Assembly: GCA_963682055.1 (NCBI GenBank)
Contig: OY821748.1
Coordinates: 28,174,661 to 28,238,660, forward strand
Length of the DNA stretch: 64,000 nt
Source of the DNA: Primula veris
Lineage: Eukaryota; Streptophyta; Magnoliopsida; Ericales; Primulaceae
Direction: 5' to 3'
How positions within the stretch are numbered: the first letter of the stretch is position 1; every line of letters begins with the position of its first letter. The notes under the pieces are model-generated. The model did no database searches, was not told where the DNA came from, and worked only from the letters and a program-made list of their open reading frames with translations. The translations under genes were made by a program, and so were the position numbers. Shown here in pieces: positions 35,154 to 48,950 of the stretch.

Positions 35154-35823
35154 AATAAGTCCCCGCCTCGCATTATTTTCACGGAGAAATTAAGAATGTA
35201 TTATTTCATTTCCTATTTTAGTATCGCTGTATTTTTAGTTTCATAGCAGTGTATGTTTACACATCCTCTTCCCTGTTAGAACATATTATCAGGCAAATGT
35301 GTAAAATAGTAATAATGTCTGTTGGTATATTTCAAATTAGCATTCACCAGTATCGTGTAATGTAATTAATTTTAATTATCAAGGCCTCTTGGATGTTGGT
35401 TTAATGTAACAGTGGTGCAATACATTCTTAATCATAGATATCAACTAAACCAGCCTTAATTTACTCATTCCTTGTACTAAACGCAAACAAATTTTGTGGA
35501 CTTTCAAGAATTATTTGATCCCTAGCAATTGGAAGCCGAGAAAAAAATCAGCCCCAAGGGACACTGTTGATCACCTTAGAAAGTAGAAACGCTTGTTATT
35601 AGCCCTCCTAATGAGTAATGATGAACTGATCATGAAGCTAAATATAAAGGTTCAACACTATTTACCAAATTACAAATTTCTCATATTTAAATTGATCGGA
35701 CCAACTCCTAACGTGTGCATAATCAGGAACATGAACTACGCCATCACAACATCACATTTCCATATCTAAACTGTTAGAAAATTAAAGTTAATATTCTTGT
35801 ATAATCGTATATTTAATGTGTGA
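35154..35823. other. Spacer between two convergent genes
   Basis: About 670 bp of non-coding DNA between the stop codons of the asparagine synthetase gene (+) and the TBL gene (-). It should hold both polyadenylation regions. Nothing else was recognised. Confidence 0.7.
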
Positions 35824-38800
35824 CTAAAAGAACAAAGCAGTATAAAATAGTTGGTTCCAAGTATCAGGCAAACCGGGGAGGCACCAATGGCTACAGTCGG
35901 CAGAGCGGGGATCTGGATTAGCCCTTTGTTCGGGGGTAAGATCGCCACGATAAACCGAAGGGTGTGCATCTTTTCGCAAAGCAGATAAAGTTGTTATGTC
36001 CATTAGATACGGAGGGGCATTCATTTCATTTATCACCTTGTTAATAACTGCCATTTGATTTGGGTATGCGCCCGGGTATGTTGATCCGATCATCGGCACG
36101 GTTTCTCCGTAACAACTCCTTGAGGTTCCCCCAGCATTCCATTCCATTGAACTTTGAAAAAAAATAAGTAAAATTACAATGGCATGGTTAGTAATCTTTA
36201 ATAATAAAGACACTGTTGAAACGATCTATTCATGAAAAATTACATACACGGAGACAATGGAAAATGCTAGGCAAAACAATGTAGCAAGGTTGTCTCGCCT
36301 TTTTTATTTAGGAAATTAGTTGTGCGTTATATTTATGATTGAAGAACTTTGATCTGAGCAAATAGTTGGGCATATTTAGGGTCTCGTGGTATTAGCGAAA
36401 CAGTCGGTTAGCTTAGGTGTCAACTCGGTATAAATAGGGGTAAAAAAGAAACTTTTTTTTTTTTTTTTGTTGATTTTTCAGAAGGAAGTCGTTTTCCCCT
36501 CTAATACAATAAATGAAAAAACCTATTTTATTTGATGGTCTATTTTTTATAATGTAAAATACAATATTTTGTTTCACTATGACATGTTTTGATTTTGTAA
36601 TTTTTTCGTACATAGGGTACGTGTTTTCTTTGTATTTTTATGGTTTCGATGAACCATATATATGTAGTCCAACTGGTTAATAAAAAAATTACTGAGGTTG
36701 GATTAATTAACACCATGGTAAGAGCAAAAGATGGATTTTGATAGCTTTCATGGAGTAAGAAAAAATTCAGTGCAAATGCTCCAAAAAGGACTATTCGTTT
36801 TTTTCTTAGTCTAAAGATGAAAGATAAGGAAATAATTGAGTTTTCACTTTAAACCAATTTTGGAGTGACGTTGGATAACAACATGGTTGAAAATTGTAAA
36901 TGAGACAGCTATCGTTTGTCTATTTGCTAAATGATTACAGCTAGTATATATTATTGTCTTATCAAAATAAAAATAAAAATAAAAAAACAGTATATATATA
37001 TATTATTGTCATGTGGCGCCGCATTGAATTAAGGCCTATTCATTCCTTTAGGATTAGACAAATATCTAGTGTCTATGTACATCGACTATAGAGACTAAAT
37101 TGGTATAATACTGTTATTAATCTTCTAATGTAAAAAGGTTTATCAAAAGATAAAAAAAATATGACCAAGTATAAAGTATAAAGTGTAAAGTATGTGGAAA
37201 TTTTTAAACCAAAAGTAAAATGTTAGCAACATTCCATCTTCACAAGTTTCACATCTTTTTTAACTAATGGTGTTTGCACTTGGCACTAAAAATTGGAATT
37301 TGTCATTTCTTAAACCACATTCATGTGTTTTGAGTGTATTTGCGCATGTGTGTGTAAAATAAGAGAGAAAGAATATATACTTGTAGTGAGTTGGTGAGAT
37401 AGATTGGAAAAACACCCTTGTCGTTGTAGAATCGATGTGGGCGTCAACCCAAGTTGCCCAAGTTTGGACTCCTTTCTCTAACGCAACCAATCGATCCATG
37501 TTTTCGTAAAACGACCCTCCCAATTCCATGTAGTCCCACCTACACATTCCCCAATTTCAAACTTTCACATTTCTTATTTGGTTTTTGAATTTTTAATTGA
37601 GCAATTATATATAATTCATAACAATTTTCATTTTTTACGATTCACTTCCTATTAAATTCGAGTAGCAAACCATTATGACCTAAAGTGTACTAACTACCAA
37701 GTTTAAAGACCAATGTTGAATAGCTACAAAAAGTTGCAGAGCTAAATTCTTTTGCAATAGGTATTATTGTGGTGATCACATATTGCTTTTCATAGATTGA
37801 AATGTAAAGTGGTTATTTGTATAGCATTTTACATGCTTTGCTAGTTTTTAGATTAGAATTGTAAACAATTGTTTCATATTATCTCGTGTATGACAGTTGT
37901 TTCTGTCGCATCAGACTACTCCTAGTTCTGGTGACCGAAAGGCCTCGTCGCATCTTTGTTTTGTTATTTTGTTTGAACGATATGCAGTAGAGTATTAAGA
38001 AGGTTGGCCGAGGTCGAGAACATAGTCTTTAAATCAAATATCTAGATTATAAACTTTATCATTGAAGTTTCAAGCATTTACTTGGGGACTATTTTATTCC
38101 CATGTTGGCAAGATATACACAGTTAAGAGACCAGCATGTATTGAATGGTAAAATTAGGTAAATACAAGTTGGATAAAATTACCCTTGAAGCGAACCAGTG
38201 TGGATCCACCAATGCCCGGTGTTGAATACAAGCACGTCTGCGTTCTTCCAACCGTTGGCATTTCCTGATATATCGTCCAATTTCAGTATCCTTTTCCCTT
38301 GCATCCCGACAATGTCAACTAGATATGGTGTTTTATAAAATGATATCGTCACACCATAATCCTGTATCCACCATAGTCCACACCAAAACTACGTATTATC
38401 AATCCGAAAGTTATAAAATTTTGACGAAATTGAAATAATTAGTACTAATTTACCAAGAACTTGAAGATGTACATAGGATCTACTCCGCCCCTTTGGGTGG
38501 GTGAATCATGTGGAAGTCCGGCTACTATTATACAAATCAATGACTCCCATTGGTTTCTTCCTAGGGAATCGCCAACAAACATCACCGTTTTCCCTCGTAG
38601 TCTCGTTAAAAAATCAACACCGTCAAACCTATAATAATAGTACAATATATACGTGAATTTCCATAAATATATATATCCATAAAAAACCTATCGAAAGCCA
38701 TATTTGCGGATGCGAGTGTATACTTGGAACACTCTTGACATTTAATAGTTTTCGGTGTAAAACATCAATAGACACATTATTCATTCAGTTAAAAAGCACA

Positions 38801-39859
38801 TAAAAAAGTAAGATTTTGTGAAAGAAGATAAAACTGATATAAATCATCTCACATTCTCACACAAGATGAAAAGAAAAAAGAACAAAAAAAACAAGGAATA
38901 TACCCTTAATAGTTTTTTTTTTGTGCTCTAACATTTTGGTAGGCCTAAAATAATGATAATGTTTAACCTTATTGTACAAATTTATTGAGATTTGGTGAAA
39001 ACGTACTGGTGGCCTAATCAATAAACCGTCTTTCTATTAACTTATCACTGACAAATCCGGTTACAAAAAGTTTCTGGCTTGTATGCATAACAATTTAGTT
39101 TTCTGTCGGCAAAGTTCAAATTTTATGACCACCGAAATAATCAGTGTAACATACTCATAAAAAGCTTAATAGACACCACTATCATAGCATTCAATCATTA
39201 GAGTACTTAGCAACTAGACCCGTAAAACACTTTATTAACAAAAAGCAAAGAAGATGACAATCATTTTAACTTCCGAAATTGAATTTCATTATAAATGATA
39301 AATGTAATGTTATAAAAAAACTCAAAAAAATGCGTGCTAATGTCAGTTACATTTAAATATATCCGCTCAACTTCACAGTGACACTAACTACGGTTGCTAC
39401 AGTGGAGTCATTATAAGTTAGACCTTTGAACAGACATTGCTATTAAATAAAATTTTGCTCAAGACACTTAATAAGTAAAATGATGGATTAGTTTGATATA
39501 ACTACACACCGAGATGAGAAAAATATAAACCTGGGAAGCTCGCAATTTACTGGCTTCCAACGGTACTTGAGGTAGTCAGTATCCGCCCGACCATATAGTT
39601 GACAATTAAATCCTATATCTATAATCGGACACGATAAAGGTTGATACAAAGGATATGACTCATCACGGACCCAACTCCCCGTAAATAGTGAACACGAGTT
39701 TGTGTTCATCGGTGCACTCTTGTGTCTGTTTTGGTTGTCGTTTTTTTGGTTGTTCCGTAATCTAGCCAACATTACTGAAGAAACACCTTGGCTTAGTAGT
39801 CCCACAACAAGTACAAGGCATAAAATAGAGACATCATTTGTGCAGGAACAAAAAGCCAT
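35824..39859 (-). CDS. TRICHOME BIREFRINGENCE-LIKE (TBL) protein, probable cell-wall polysaccharide O-acetyltransferase
   Basis: Five exons on the minus strand (39859-39531, 38628-38454, 38361-38183, 37539-37381, 36151-35824) join in frame to 389 residues. The ATG at 39859 opens a hydrophobic N terminus (about residues 9-28), a signal anchor that would place the protein in the Golgi. The TBL domain follows, with [17 protein letters not shown], a YLKYRW word, the GDS motif at 129-131 ([13 protein letters not shown]) and FNTGHWW. The C-terminal DxxH motif lies at residues 366-369 (DCSHWC). GDS Ser and DxxH Asp/His are the catalytic residues of this family, which moves acetyl groups onto xylan, mannan or pectin. 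The sequence looks closest to the TBL36-43 group, but I cannot name the member. No stops or frameshifts. Confidence 0.93.
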
Positions 39860-42093
39860 TGCAAAGTAGAAAGATAGGAAAATAGAAAGTAGAGAGAGTG
39901 AGTATACGTAAGGAAGAGGATATAGAGGATTGAGAATCTTACATTTCTTAAAGAGTAGTTTTTCAAGTAACCAAAAAAATGTATCACTAATATATATATT
40001 CTTTGGGTGCAATATGAAATTTGTTATTTTTAACAAGAATTGAATACATGATTAATACATACCCAAGTTATTTACACTATATACATAGTTGACTTGCACG
40101 TCACATGTAGTCACCCTGGGCTACCCTCTTCAAAAATTTTACTTTTTATATTATATTTTTATACATTTATTAATATTATTACTTTATAAATTGTCAAAAC
40201 CGAAGACAAATATAAAAAGTCAAATTTTATAGATTTTTTTGAACAAACACTTTAGAAATAAAAAAAAACGTAGAAAAAAATTGAATTTTTTTACAAATAC
40301 ATATGAAAAATTGATAACATAACCAAAACATAATGTTATATAATATACTCCCGTATTTAATTAAGTAAAAAGAATATAATCAAGGAGTTAAATAAGTTAT
40401 AACTATGTATAGGCTATAACTAACTCTATCTGGATTATCCTTACGTTTATGATTTTCTATTTTCATGAAAAACTATAAAGTCGGCAAGACAAAATAGACA
40501 ACTAAAATGAAAGCAAAAAAACGTACGTAGTGGTTGTATATATGTCACTGTAACAAGATTCCTCATCAATACACTAAAACACACTAAACTTAGATAATAA
40601 TAGAATAATCGGTATGATTAATATTTAAGTTTAATATAGGTCTAAGGTTTTATATTTTTATTTGATTTTTTAGTGTGTTTTACGATTTATTTTTAATTTA
40701 TCAAATTCTAATTTGTTGAAAATATAAAAATTAAATTAATTTTTAAAAAAACTACATAACCATCCATAATTTTTGTCAACCTTTGAATTGGATTGTTTTT
40801 TATCAAATGACTCAAACAAATTCAGGATAGACTATCTTAATAAAACTAGGGATTAAAAAAAATCACATTGAACATGTTAACATCTATCATCATTATATTT
40901 GATACAATTAGTTATGACTTATGAGAGCTTAAAAATTAATTTCTCCTCCCCAATACGACAAGTTGTTAGTGTTACCACCATTCTTAGTATTCAAGTTTAG
41001 TACTATTGAATTAAATCTTGTAGATGCAATGTAATTGTACTTACAAAGAAGTAATTTACTTATTTAAAGAATAATAATGTATCCTAAACTTTTTCAAGGC
41101 ATACAATCACGATAAGGTAGTGTGAAATTTACAATTTCTAGACATTTCAACAATAATTCTCCTTTTTAATTGAAGGATTGACTATTTATAAGCTACTCCT
41201 CTAGATAATTTAAAGCCAGGAGTACAATTTCTATGCCATTGGCTATGATAGCTGGACATGAAGAAAAAAAAAAGATTCAGGCATGCACATGCATGGGACA
41301 CGATAAATAAGGTGTCCGACACGCCATATTAATGTGTCCGTTATTATTTGTATTGTATCCACTTAGACACACGTGTCAGACACGGTTCAACGATAACAGG
41401 ACACGTCTAACTTAAAAAATGAGTTTAATTTGTAATTTTTTAACATGAAAACCATATATGTAAAATATAATTATATATTCTATTACGTGTCGTGTTTTTC
41501 CCGAGTCGTGTCCTAAATTTTAAAATGTTACCGTTTCGACGTCTCTGTATCGTATCGTGTCGTGTAGGCGAACTCATGTCGTGCATTGGTGACCCATTTA
41601 AAATTACGTATAAAAGAGAAAAAAACTTCCCTTTGTGTTCATTAAAGCAACCAAAATGGAAGAAACTAAATCTATACAAGGTGCTATAGGATTTTATTTT
41701 TTTTTGGTTGTGTTGTGGTGTACATGTGAAGTATAATAATAGGTCCACACGAGATATGAGATGTGTTTTGTGACGGTAAATGATCTGTGACTTTTGTACA
41801 CTTGTGAATAGTACTTATACTTTGGTCCATTTGTATCAATAATTCCATTTCAATTTCCAAAAGTTGTACAGTCTTTTGTCTACCTCTATTTCCCACACGA
41901 TCTTTCATTACGTAGATTAAAATCAATTTAGTGAAATTGTTAAATTTTACATACCAGTTTACATCACTATCAGTAAGCATGTGTAACTCATGTACAATAT
42001 GCAAAATTACGATTGGATCAAGTCATTTATGAACGGACGAACCAAGCCAACCCGTCCATATTTTTTACCCGGATTCATTTTGATAAATGATTT
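39860..42093. other. Upstream region of the TBL gene and left flank of the Gypsy element; no gene seen
   Basis: AT-rich non-coding DNA. TBL promoter elements should lie within the first few hundred bases above 39860, but no clear TATA box could be fixed. Confidence 0.6.
41280..41580. repeat. Stretch dense in CGTGTC/GACACG words
   Basis: Many copies of gacacg, gtgtccg and cgtgtcgtgt in both orientations occur in about 300 bp (for example ggtgtccgacacgcc and acacgtgtcagacacgg). It may be a small, worn, palindromic transposon. Identity unknown. Confidence 0.35.
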
Positions 42094-42646
42094 TGATAGA
42101 ACATAAAAATTAGACCCGAATATTCTATTCGGGTAACAATCAACCCACACTTCATAGATGGGTATCCAATGCTTAAATGGGTCGTCACATGTCTTTCATA
42201 AAAAATAAAGGTGGATACTACTAAAAGTCTAAGCCCACTTAACCAGGAACCCATATCTGAAAAATCCCCTGAGATGTAGACATTTGTCAACATCCTAAAA
42301 GGCATAGTTGCCTATAAATAGTCAATTACCCCTCTAAGAAATAGACCAGAAAATCTACTCAAAAAATATAGAGAGAAGTAGAGAAAAGAGAAAAATTTCC
42401 CAAAACCTGTCACATCAAGAAACAAACCGAGCAGGTCAAGAAACGAGCACAGAGATCGGAGAAAGATTGAGATCACAAGAGAAAGCCATAAAACCGAGCA
42501 TAAATATAGAGATAGAGTTGTAATCCGAACAATGGCAATTGCCGAATACGAATAAATATCAAGAAGTGTTCATCGTTTATTATATTTTCCGATATTATAT
42601 CATTGTTGAAAAACCTAACGCATCCGATAAAGTTATGGTTTTATCA
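42094..42646 (+). repeat. 5' LTR of the Gypsy element
   Basis: 553 bp with a TATA box (cctataaatag, about 42311-42320). It differs from the 3' LTR at about 13 positions, most of them T or A here against C or G in the 3' copy. Confidence 0.95.
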
Positions 42647-42648
42647 AA

Positions 42649-42667
42649 TGGCGCCGTCTCCGGGAAT
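42649..42667 (+). other. Primer binding site, tRNA-Asp-like
   Basis: tggcgccgtctccggga begins two bases after the LTR and is close to the complement of the 3' end of plant tRNA-Asp, with a few mismatches. Confidence 0.75.
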
Positions 42668-42725
42668 CATCTAGTTCCCAACTAGTTTCGAAGTCGAATA
42701 CCAAGACTCTACTAGACGAGCAACA

Positions 42726-44339
42726 ATGGTAACCAATATAGAAGAAACCCATCCCGAGATAGTAGAAACCAATAACCAGAACGTGCAAATAAGCCAACAA
42801 GACCTCAACGATCTACTTGTCATCCGCGACAGATATGATGTTATCCAGTCCGGAAACCAACCAACAACTTCCAATATTCACCAAGAACAACCGAATGAGC
42901 AACCCCAACAGCTCGAAGGATTCGTCGAAGAACATCCTACGTCCTCGGACGACGAACGAGACTTGCCCGTATTAAGACGGGCGAGAAGACAATTACCCGG
43001 ACCCCAGGCAGGACCGAGCTCTAAAGTTCCCCTACCAACAGCCTCGGTCAACTCCAGTTCCCACCAGCCTCATTTACCAACGAATGAAGCTTACCGTTTC
43101 GGCATGCCCGATGATCCTGTACTCGAACAATTGACCCGACCACCTATTTTCCCACCGAGGATAATTACACCATCCACGGTGGAAGTACAACACGTTGTTC
43201 CATTAGCCGAAGAAAGGAACAACGCCCAGCTGCAGGCTCATTTGGCAGCGTGTCTGTCGGCCATGGCAGCAGCCGGCATCACATTGCCGAATATCCAACC
43301 TGCCAATAAGGATAAGGACCCACGCCATGACGCGGAAGAGTCCGCCTATAGGGCCGCTATGGAAGCGGCAGGCCGGCGACCAGATAAGAGAATCCCCCAC
43401 CAAGGGGGCAATGTCCAAATAACGATCCCTCCAACATTCGTCCACCCAAGCACTCATACGGAACAAGCCCCTGATATGAACCCGAAGGACGGAAGACACC
43501 CCGAACACAGGGTCGTGGTAGGGTACTACCCACAACCGCATCAGGGGGGATACCCCCCCCCCCTCTACCAAGCCCCTGATGAAGCGTTCCAACAGGCTTG
43601 GGACGTATGCCAAGAAACCCCATGTACTGAGCAAATCACGCGGTACCGCAATCCTCTGGGTTTCATCATCCCCGAGTTTAGACTCTATGATGGAAGGAGC
43701 TGCCCGATCGACCATCTGCGACACTACAAGACGAAGATGGAACAATGGAGTGACGACAATGCACTGATGTGCAAATTTTTCAAAAACAGCTTGGGCCAAG
43801 AGGCTTCGTCGTGGTATCACAACTTACCACGAGGGTCCATAAGAAACTGGGCAGAGCTGCTAAGAGCGTACTCAACCCGATACGCTGCTCATCGGAAGAA
43901 GAAGGTTAGCATCGAAACCCTTCTGAAAATGACGATGCAGCCGAATGAAAGGCTCAATGACTACTGCATACGTTTTATCGACGTAGCTAACCAGATCCCG
44001 CAGTACGCCAATAATATAGCCATCCAAAACTTTATCAATTCCATCCCTAATGGCTATTGGAAGTTCATAGGCAAAAGCTTTCCGACCACCGACTCCCTGC
44101 TAGCCTACTGTACCCACCTCACCGACAAAAACGATGAATTGCGACTTCTCAACCGAATTCTACCAAGGAGAGAATCGGTCAGGGAAGCACAGGTGGGATG
44201 CAAAAGAGCTAGGAACAACCAGGGAGAAACTTTCAACCCGACCAGAAAGGACAAAGGTCCCGAGAAGGGTAGAGCGACAACGAGAGCCCGAGCCCAAACC
44301 GCTCCAGATCGCATACCCAACATCGATCAACGAACATAA
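42726..44339 (+). CDS. gag: Gypsy gag (capsid) region
   Basis: 537 residues, open throughout. A Pro/Gln-rich N-terminal half precedes a retrotransposon gag domain at about 315-465 (FKNSLGQEASSWYHNL, NWAELLRAYSTRYAAH, YCIRFIDVANQI). It forms the particle that packages the element RNA. The reading frame ends early; the downstream gag part with the zinc knuckle lies in another frame that overlaps from 44134, so one frameshift separates them. It is probably an accidental one, because many Tat elements have gag-pol in one frame. Confidence 0.85.
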   Translation: MVTNIEETHPEIVETNNQNVQISQQDLNDLLVIRDRYDVIQSGNQPTTSNIHQEQPNEQPQQLEGFVEEHPTSSDDERDLPVLRRARRQLPGPQAGPSSKVPLPTASVNSSSHQPHLPTNEAYRFGMPDDPVLEQLTRPPIFPPRIITPSTVEVQHVVPLAEERNNAQLQAHLAACLSAMAAAGITLPNIQPANKDKDPRHDAEESAYRAAMEAAGRRPDKRIPHQGGNVQITIPPTFVHPSTHTEQAPDMNPKDGRHPEHRVVVGYYPQPHQGGYPPPLYQAPDEAFQQAWDVCQETPCTEQITRYRNPLGFIIPEFRLYDGRSCPIDHLRHYKTKMEQWSDDNALMCKFFKNSLGQEASSWYHNLPRGSIRNWAELLRAYSTRYAAHRKKKVSIETLLKMTMQPNERLNDYCIRFIDVANQIPQYANNIAIQNFINSIPNGYWKFIGKSFPTTDSLLAYCTHLTDKNDELRLLNRILPRRESVREAQVGCKRARNNQGETFNPTRKDKGPEKGRATTRARAQTAPDRIPNIDQRT

Positions 44340-47300
44340 ACCACTCCAGCTCACCTACCCAATGCCCCCCAAGCCTCTTCAACAAGGTCGGTTCCAAGAG
44401 AGGGAGCGCCGAAACACCTTCGAACCGGTCGAGCTGAGATACACTTTCAACCGATCTGCTGAAGATATCCTTAAGGATATATGCAGGGAAAGTTGGTATA
44501 CCCGACCACAGCCGATCGCTTCTCCCCCCAACCTGAGAGATTCTAAGCTTTTTTGCGCATATCATGAAGATCACGGCCATCTCACCGAGCATTGCCGTAA
44601 CCTGCGATGGAAAATGAACACATGGGGTGACGCCGGTTATTTAACTAAGTTCATCAAAGGCGCTGGAAACAAAGGCAAACAACTGGCCATTGAGGGGGCC
44701 GACAACCGGCAAGGCAAAACAATCAACGTTGTTCATATGTCACGGCCTAAGGGCACGGGTGGGGAGAGATCAAGACAACGACAATTGGCGCACTTTGGCC
44801 AAGTAGCCAAGGCATCACAGGCGTCGACCTCTAAAAAGCAATGCGCACCACGACAACATCCGCCCATTTCTTTCTCAGACCTCGACGAAGAAGGGGTGAT
44901 ATACCCTCACGGAGATGCCATTAACCTCCACGTTCAAATCGGCCTTGACACGGTCAGAAGGGTGCTTGTCGACCAAGGAGTCTCTTGTGATATCATGTAC
45001 AAAGAGCTCTTCGACAAGATGAAGCTCAAGCCCCAAGACTTACAGCCGACTGATGTCACACTGATCGGGTTCATCTCCGAGACGACTAGACCGTTGGGAA
45101 AGATCATCCTTAGTGTTACCACCGGATCCGTGTCAGTTCCCGTGGAGTTCTTAGTGGTTAACGACAGCTCCGGCCACAATGCCATCTTGGGCCGACCATG
45201 GCTTCATGCCATGAGAGCCATACCGTCGACCTACCACCAAAAGGTGAAATACCCAAATGATAGGGGAGAGATCGAGACGGCCAGAGGATGCCAAGAGGAT
45301 TCCAGACGCTGCGAAGACATAACCGCGGCTCTTAAAAAGCAGCTCGTCGTTGTTGAACAACCCACCAGCACGAAAAAGCTAATCAACCAAATAGCCAAAA
45401 CCGAAAGGGTTGTTGAAGAGCAAGTAGGAGAGAAGCTTAGGAAGGTGTACATTCCGGATACGGACGAGGAGCATTACTTCCTCATCGGCGATAACCTTCC
45501 CAAAGAGGAATCCGAAGAGTTAGAAGAGTTCCTCTTCAACAACATCGAAAAGTTCGCCTGGAGTCCCAAAGACATGCCAGGCCTAGACCCTAATACGGCG
45601 TGTCACCACCTCAGCGTTAACGCCGAATACAAGCCAATAGCTCAGCGGAGCATAAAAGTATCTGTCCAGCATAGAGCGGCTATAATTGCTGAAGTCCAAA
45701 AGCTATTGGAAGCCGGAGCCATAAGGGAGGTTTTCTATCTAAAGTGGTTATCCAATCCGGTCGTCGTTCCTAAAAAGAATGGAAAGGAGAGAGTCTGTAT
45801 AGATTTCACCAATCTTAACAAAGCCTGTCCGAGGGACCATTTTCCCCTCCCAAGGATTGATCAACTGGTGGATGCCACAGCTGGAGCAGAACGGATGACC
45901 TTCCTCGACGCATACTCAGGGTACCACCAAATCCCCCTCGCCCATGAGGATTAAGAAAAGACGTCATTCATATCGCCTTTGAGAAACTATTGCTATACGG
46001 TAATGTTGTTCGGTTTACGCAACGCGGGAGCAACATACCAAAGGATGATAATGAAGGTATGCAGAGAGCATATAGGGAAGACCATGGAGGTATACATCGA
46101 CGACATGGTTGTCAAAAGCGAAAAGGCCATGTCCCATCTCCAAGACATTAGGAACGTCTTCCGAACGTTGGGCGAGCACAAACTGAAGCTCAACGCAAGC
46201 AAGTGCGCATTCGGTATTAGCAAAGGAAATTTTTTAGGGCATATGGTCAGCCGACGAGGAATAGAAGCTAATCCCGATCAGATCACAGCTCTCCAGAACC
46301 TGGCAGCACCCAAGAATAAGAAGCAGGTGCAAGAGCTCACGGGAATGATGGCCGTACTGAGCAGGTTCATCAGCCGATCCGCAGACAAGGGACGGCCATT
46401 TTTTGAATCACTCAAGAAAGATAGAAAATTCGTGTGGGACCCGGAATGTGAAGCTTCATTTAACAGCCTCAAAGAATACTTAAGGACGCTGCCACTGCTA
46501 GTAAGGCCGAATAAAGGAGATATCCTGGCATGCTACCTAGCGGTTTCCACTACAGCTGTGAGCACAGTCATCCTAAGAGAAGAAGGCCGCGAACAATTTC
46601 CGATCTATTTCGTTAGCAAAACTCTGGTTGAAGCCGAAACCCGATACCTGCCATTGGAAAAGCTATGCTTGGCATTGGTAGTTGCTACCAGGAAATTGCC
46701 GCACTATTTCATAGCTCACCAAGTCCGAGTATACACGAAATTTCATATCAAGTAGTCACTTCGACGGACGGACATCAGTGGGCGAGTGGCCGCATGGGGG
46801 GTCGAACTATCCCAATTTCATATCGAATTCGCTCCCCGACATGCCATAAAAGGACAAGTCTTGGCCGATTTCGTCGCAGAATTCACTGAAGGGTATGACG
46901 AGCCGTTAGCTATATCCCCACAATCACACTGGCAAATACATGTCGATGGATCAGCCACTAAGGACGGCTCGGGAGCAGGGATCATCCTCAAGTCTAGCGA
47001 AGGAGCAATCATAGAGAAAAGCATCAAGCTGGGCTTCCGAGCAACCAACAATGAGGCGGAATACGAAGCCATGATAAATGGCATGCTCATTGCCCGATCG
47101 CTAGGATGCTCCCACTTAATTGCGAGTTCGGACTCCATGCTGATCGTAAATCAAGCCATCGCCAAAAGATGACAGAATGATTCTCTACCAAGAGAAAGTC
47201 CAAAGCTTGATGGCCACCTTCGAACAGTGCGAACTAATAAGAATCAATCGTACCGAAAATGCCCATGCCGACGCCTTGGCAACCCTAGCCTCGACATTAA

Positions 47301-48649
47301 CATTAACAGACACTCGGTCGATCATAGTGGAACTTCTGGAAGCCCCGAGTATCACCAGAAGAATAGACCGAGTAACGTCAATCCAATACGAGTTAAGGTG
47401 GATGGATGACATGAGTCGTTATCTACGAGACGGTTCGCTTCCGACGGACAAGATAAAGGCTTTGAAAATTACGATAAAAGCACCTAGGTTCTGGCTATCC
47501 GAGGATGATAAACTGTACAAGTCCAGTTACCGAGGACCCCACCTACTGTGCATCCGGCCCGAACTGCAACTGCCAGTGTTGGAGGAAATCCACAAAGGAT
47601 CTTGCGGAGCACACATCAAAGGGCGATCCCTTGCTAACAAAGCTATCACACAAGGATATTGGTGGCCCTATATCAAGCGAGACGCCGATGTATATGTCCA
47701 AAGTTGCGACAAGTGCCAACGATTTGCCAAAATACCACGGCTCCCATCGTCTCTGATGTCCCCAGTATCGGCTCCGTGGCCATTTGCACAATGGGCAATT
47801 GATTTGGTCGGTAAACTCCCAAAAGCGCCTGGCAGTGTGGAATATCTGATCGTCGCGATGGATTATTTTACCAAATGGGTCGAAGCTAAACCCCTCTGAG
47901 AAATCAAATCCAGCAACGTCAAACAATTCATCTGGGAATACATCATCACCAGGTTTGGTATACCGTACGCTATTGTCGCTGACAACGGAACCCGGTTCAA
48001 AGATGCTAATCTACAGCTCTGGTATGAAGAACTAGGTATCCGTAAATTCTACTCGACGCCGACATACCCACAGGGTAACGGACAAGCTGAAGTGTCAAAC
48101 CGAACAATACTAGACGGCATCAAGACAACCCTCGAACAAGCAAAGGGGAGATGGCCCGAGCGGCTACTCAACGTCTTATGGTCGTGCCGAACTACACCAA
48201 AGACGGGCACCAAAGAAACCCCGTTCAGCTTAGCATACGGCGTCGAGGCCGTCATACCAACGGAAATCGGGCTACCCACACTACGAATGACCTTAGTCGA
48301 GCAGGGAGACAATGAACAAAGAATGAGAGAAGAACTCGACATGCTAGATGAAAAATGAGAGATAGCATCCCTTACCCTAGCGAAATACCAACAAAGCGTG
48401 AAGCAGACTTATGACAAGAAAGTAAAAGGGTCCAAAGAATTCATGATAGGAGAACTGGTGCTACGACGTGTAACGGTCTATACCCGCAATGAAATACATG
48501 GCAAATTGAGCCCTACCTGGGAAGGACCGTACGAGATCGTCAAAAGAACAAGCCCGGTCACCTACAAACTCAAAAGCGTTCTGTTCAAAAACAGCAGAGG
48601 GGAGAAAAATTCTTGAAATGTGGCTAACCTAAAGAAGTACTACATTTAG
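44134..48649 (+). pseudogene. pol: Gypsy pol (protease, RT, two RNase H, integrase), with stops
   Basis: The first frame (to 45954) holds a knuckle-like CAYHEDHGHLTEHC, the protease region (VDQGVSCDIM then AILGRPWL) and the start of the reverse transcriptase. RT goes on to the active-site word VYIDDMVVKS (46090). RNase H follows (CYLAVSTTAVSTVI region), then a second RNase H (IHVDGSATKDGSGAG, about 46938). Integrase has the zinc finger ending CDKCQRFA, then D in AIDLVGKLP, D in IVADNGTRF and E in NGQAEVSNR. Stops in frame lie at 45952-45954, 46753-46755, 47897-47899, 48356-48358 and 48614-48616, with a frame change near 47173. Each stop sits where Gln or Arg would fit, so a C-to-T change explains it. 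The final stop is 48647-48649. Confidence 0.9.
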
Positions 48650-48755
48650 GCCGTCTCGCCAGTACACATACAGGTGCCACCTTACCTCTCTTGCTTAATG
48701 ACATTGTCTTTTGAATAAATAAATTATCTTATCATGCTGTCTAACGAGTGCAGCT

Positions 48756-48950
48756 GAAATTCCCAAACTGCCTTTGTGCCTAGGAATACTATGAAATTCC
48801 CAAACGGCCTTTGTGCCTAGGAATACTATGAAATTCCCAAACGGCCTTTGTGCCTAGGAATACTATGAAATTCCCAAACGGCCTTTGTGCCTAGGAATAC
48901 TATGAAATTCCCAACATGGCGTGTCTAAAAGAATGCCTAGGAATACTCAA
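48756..48950. repeat. 37-bp tandem repeat, four full units
   Basis: Unit gaaattcccaaacggccttt plus gtgcctaggaatactat is repeated four times from 48756, then decays. It lies just past the pol genes, before the antisense region. Confidence 0.95.

Noticed and set aside
43203..43820. 205-residue frame on the minus strand
   Set aside because: It is the complement of the gag coding region, which has clear protein similarity on the + strand.
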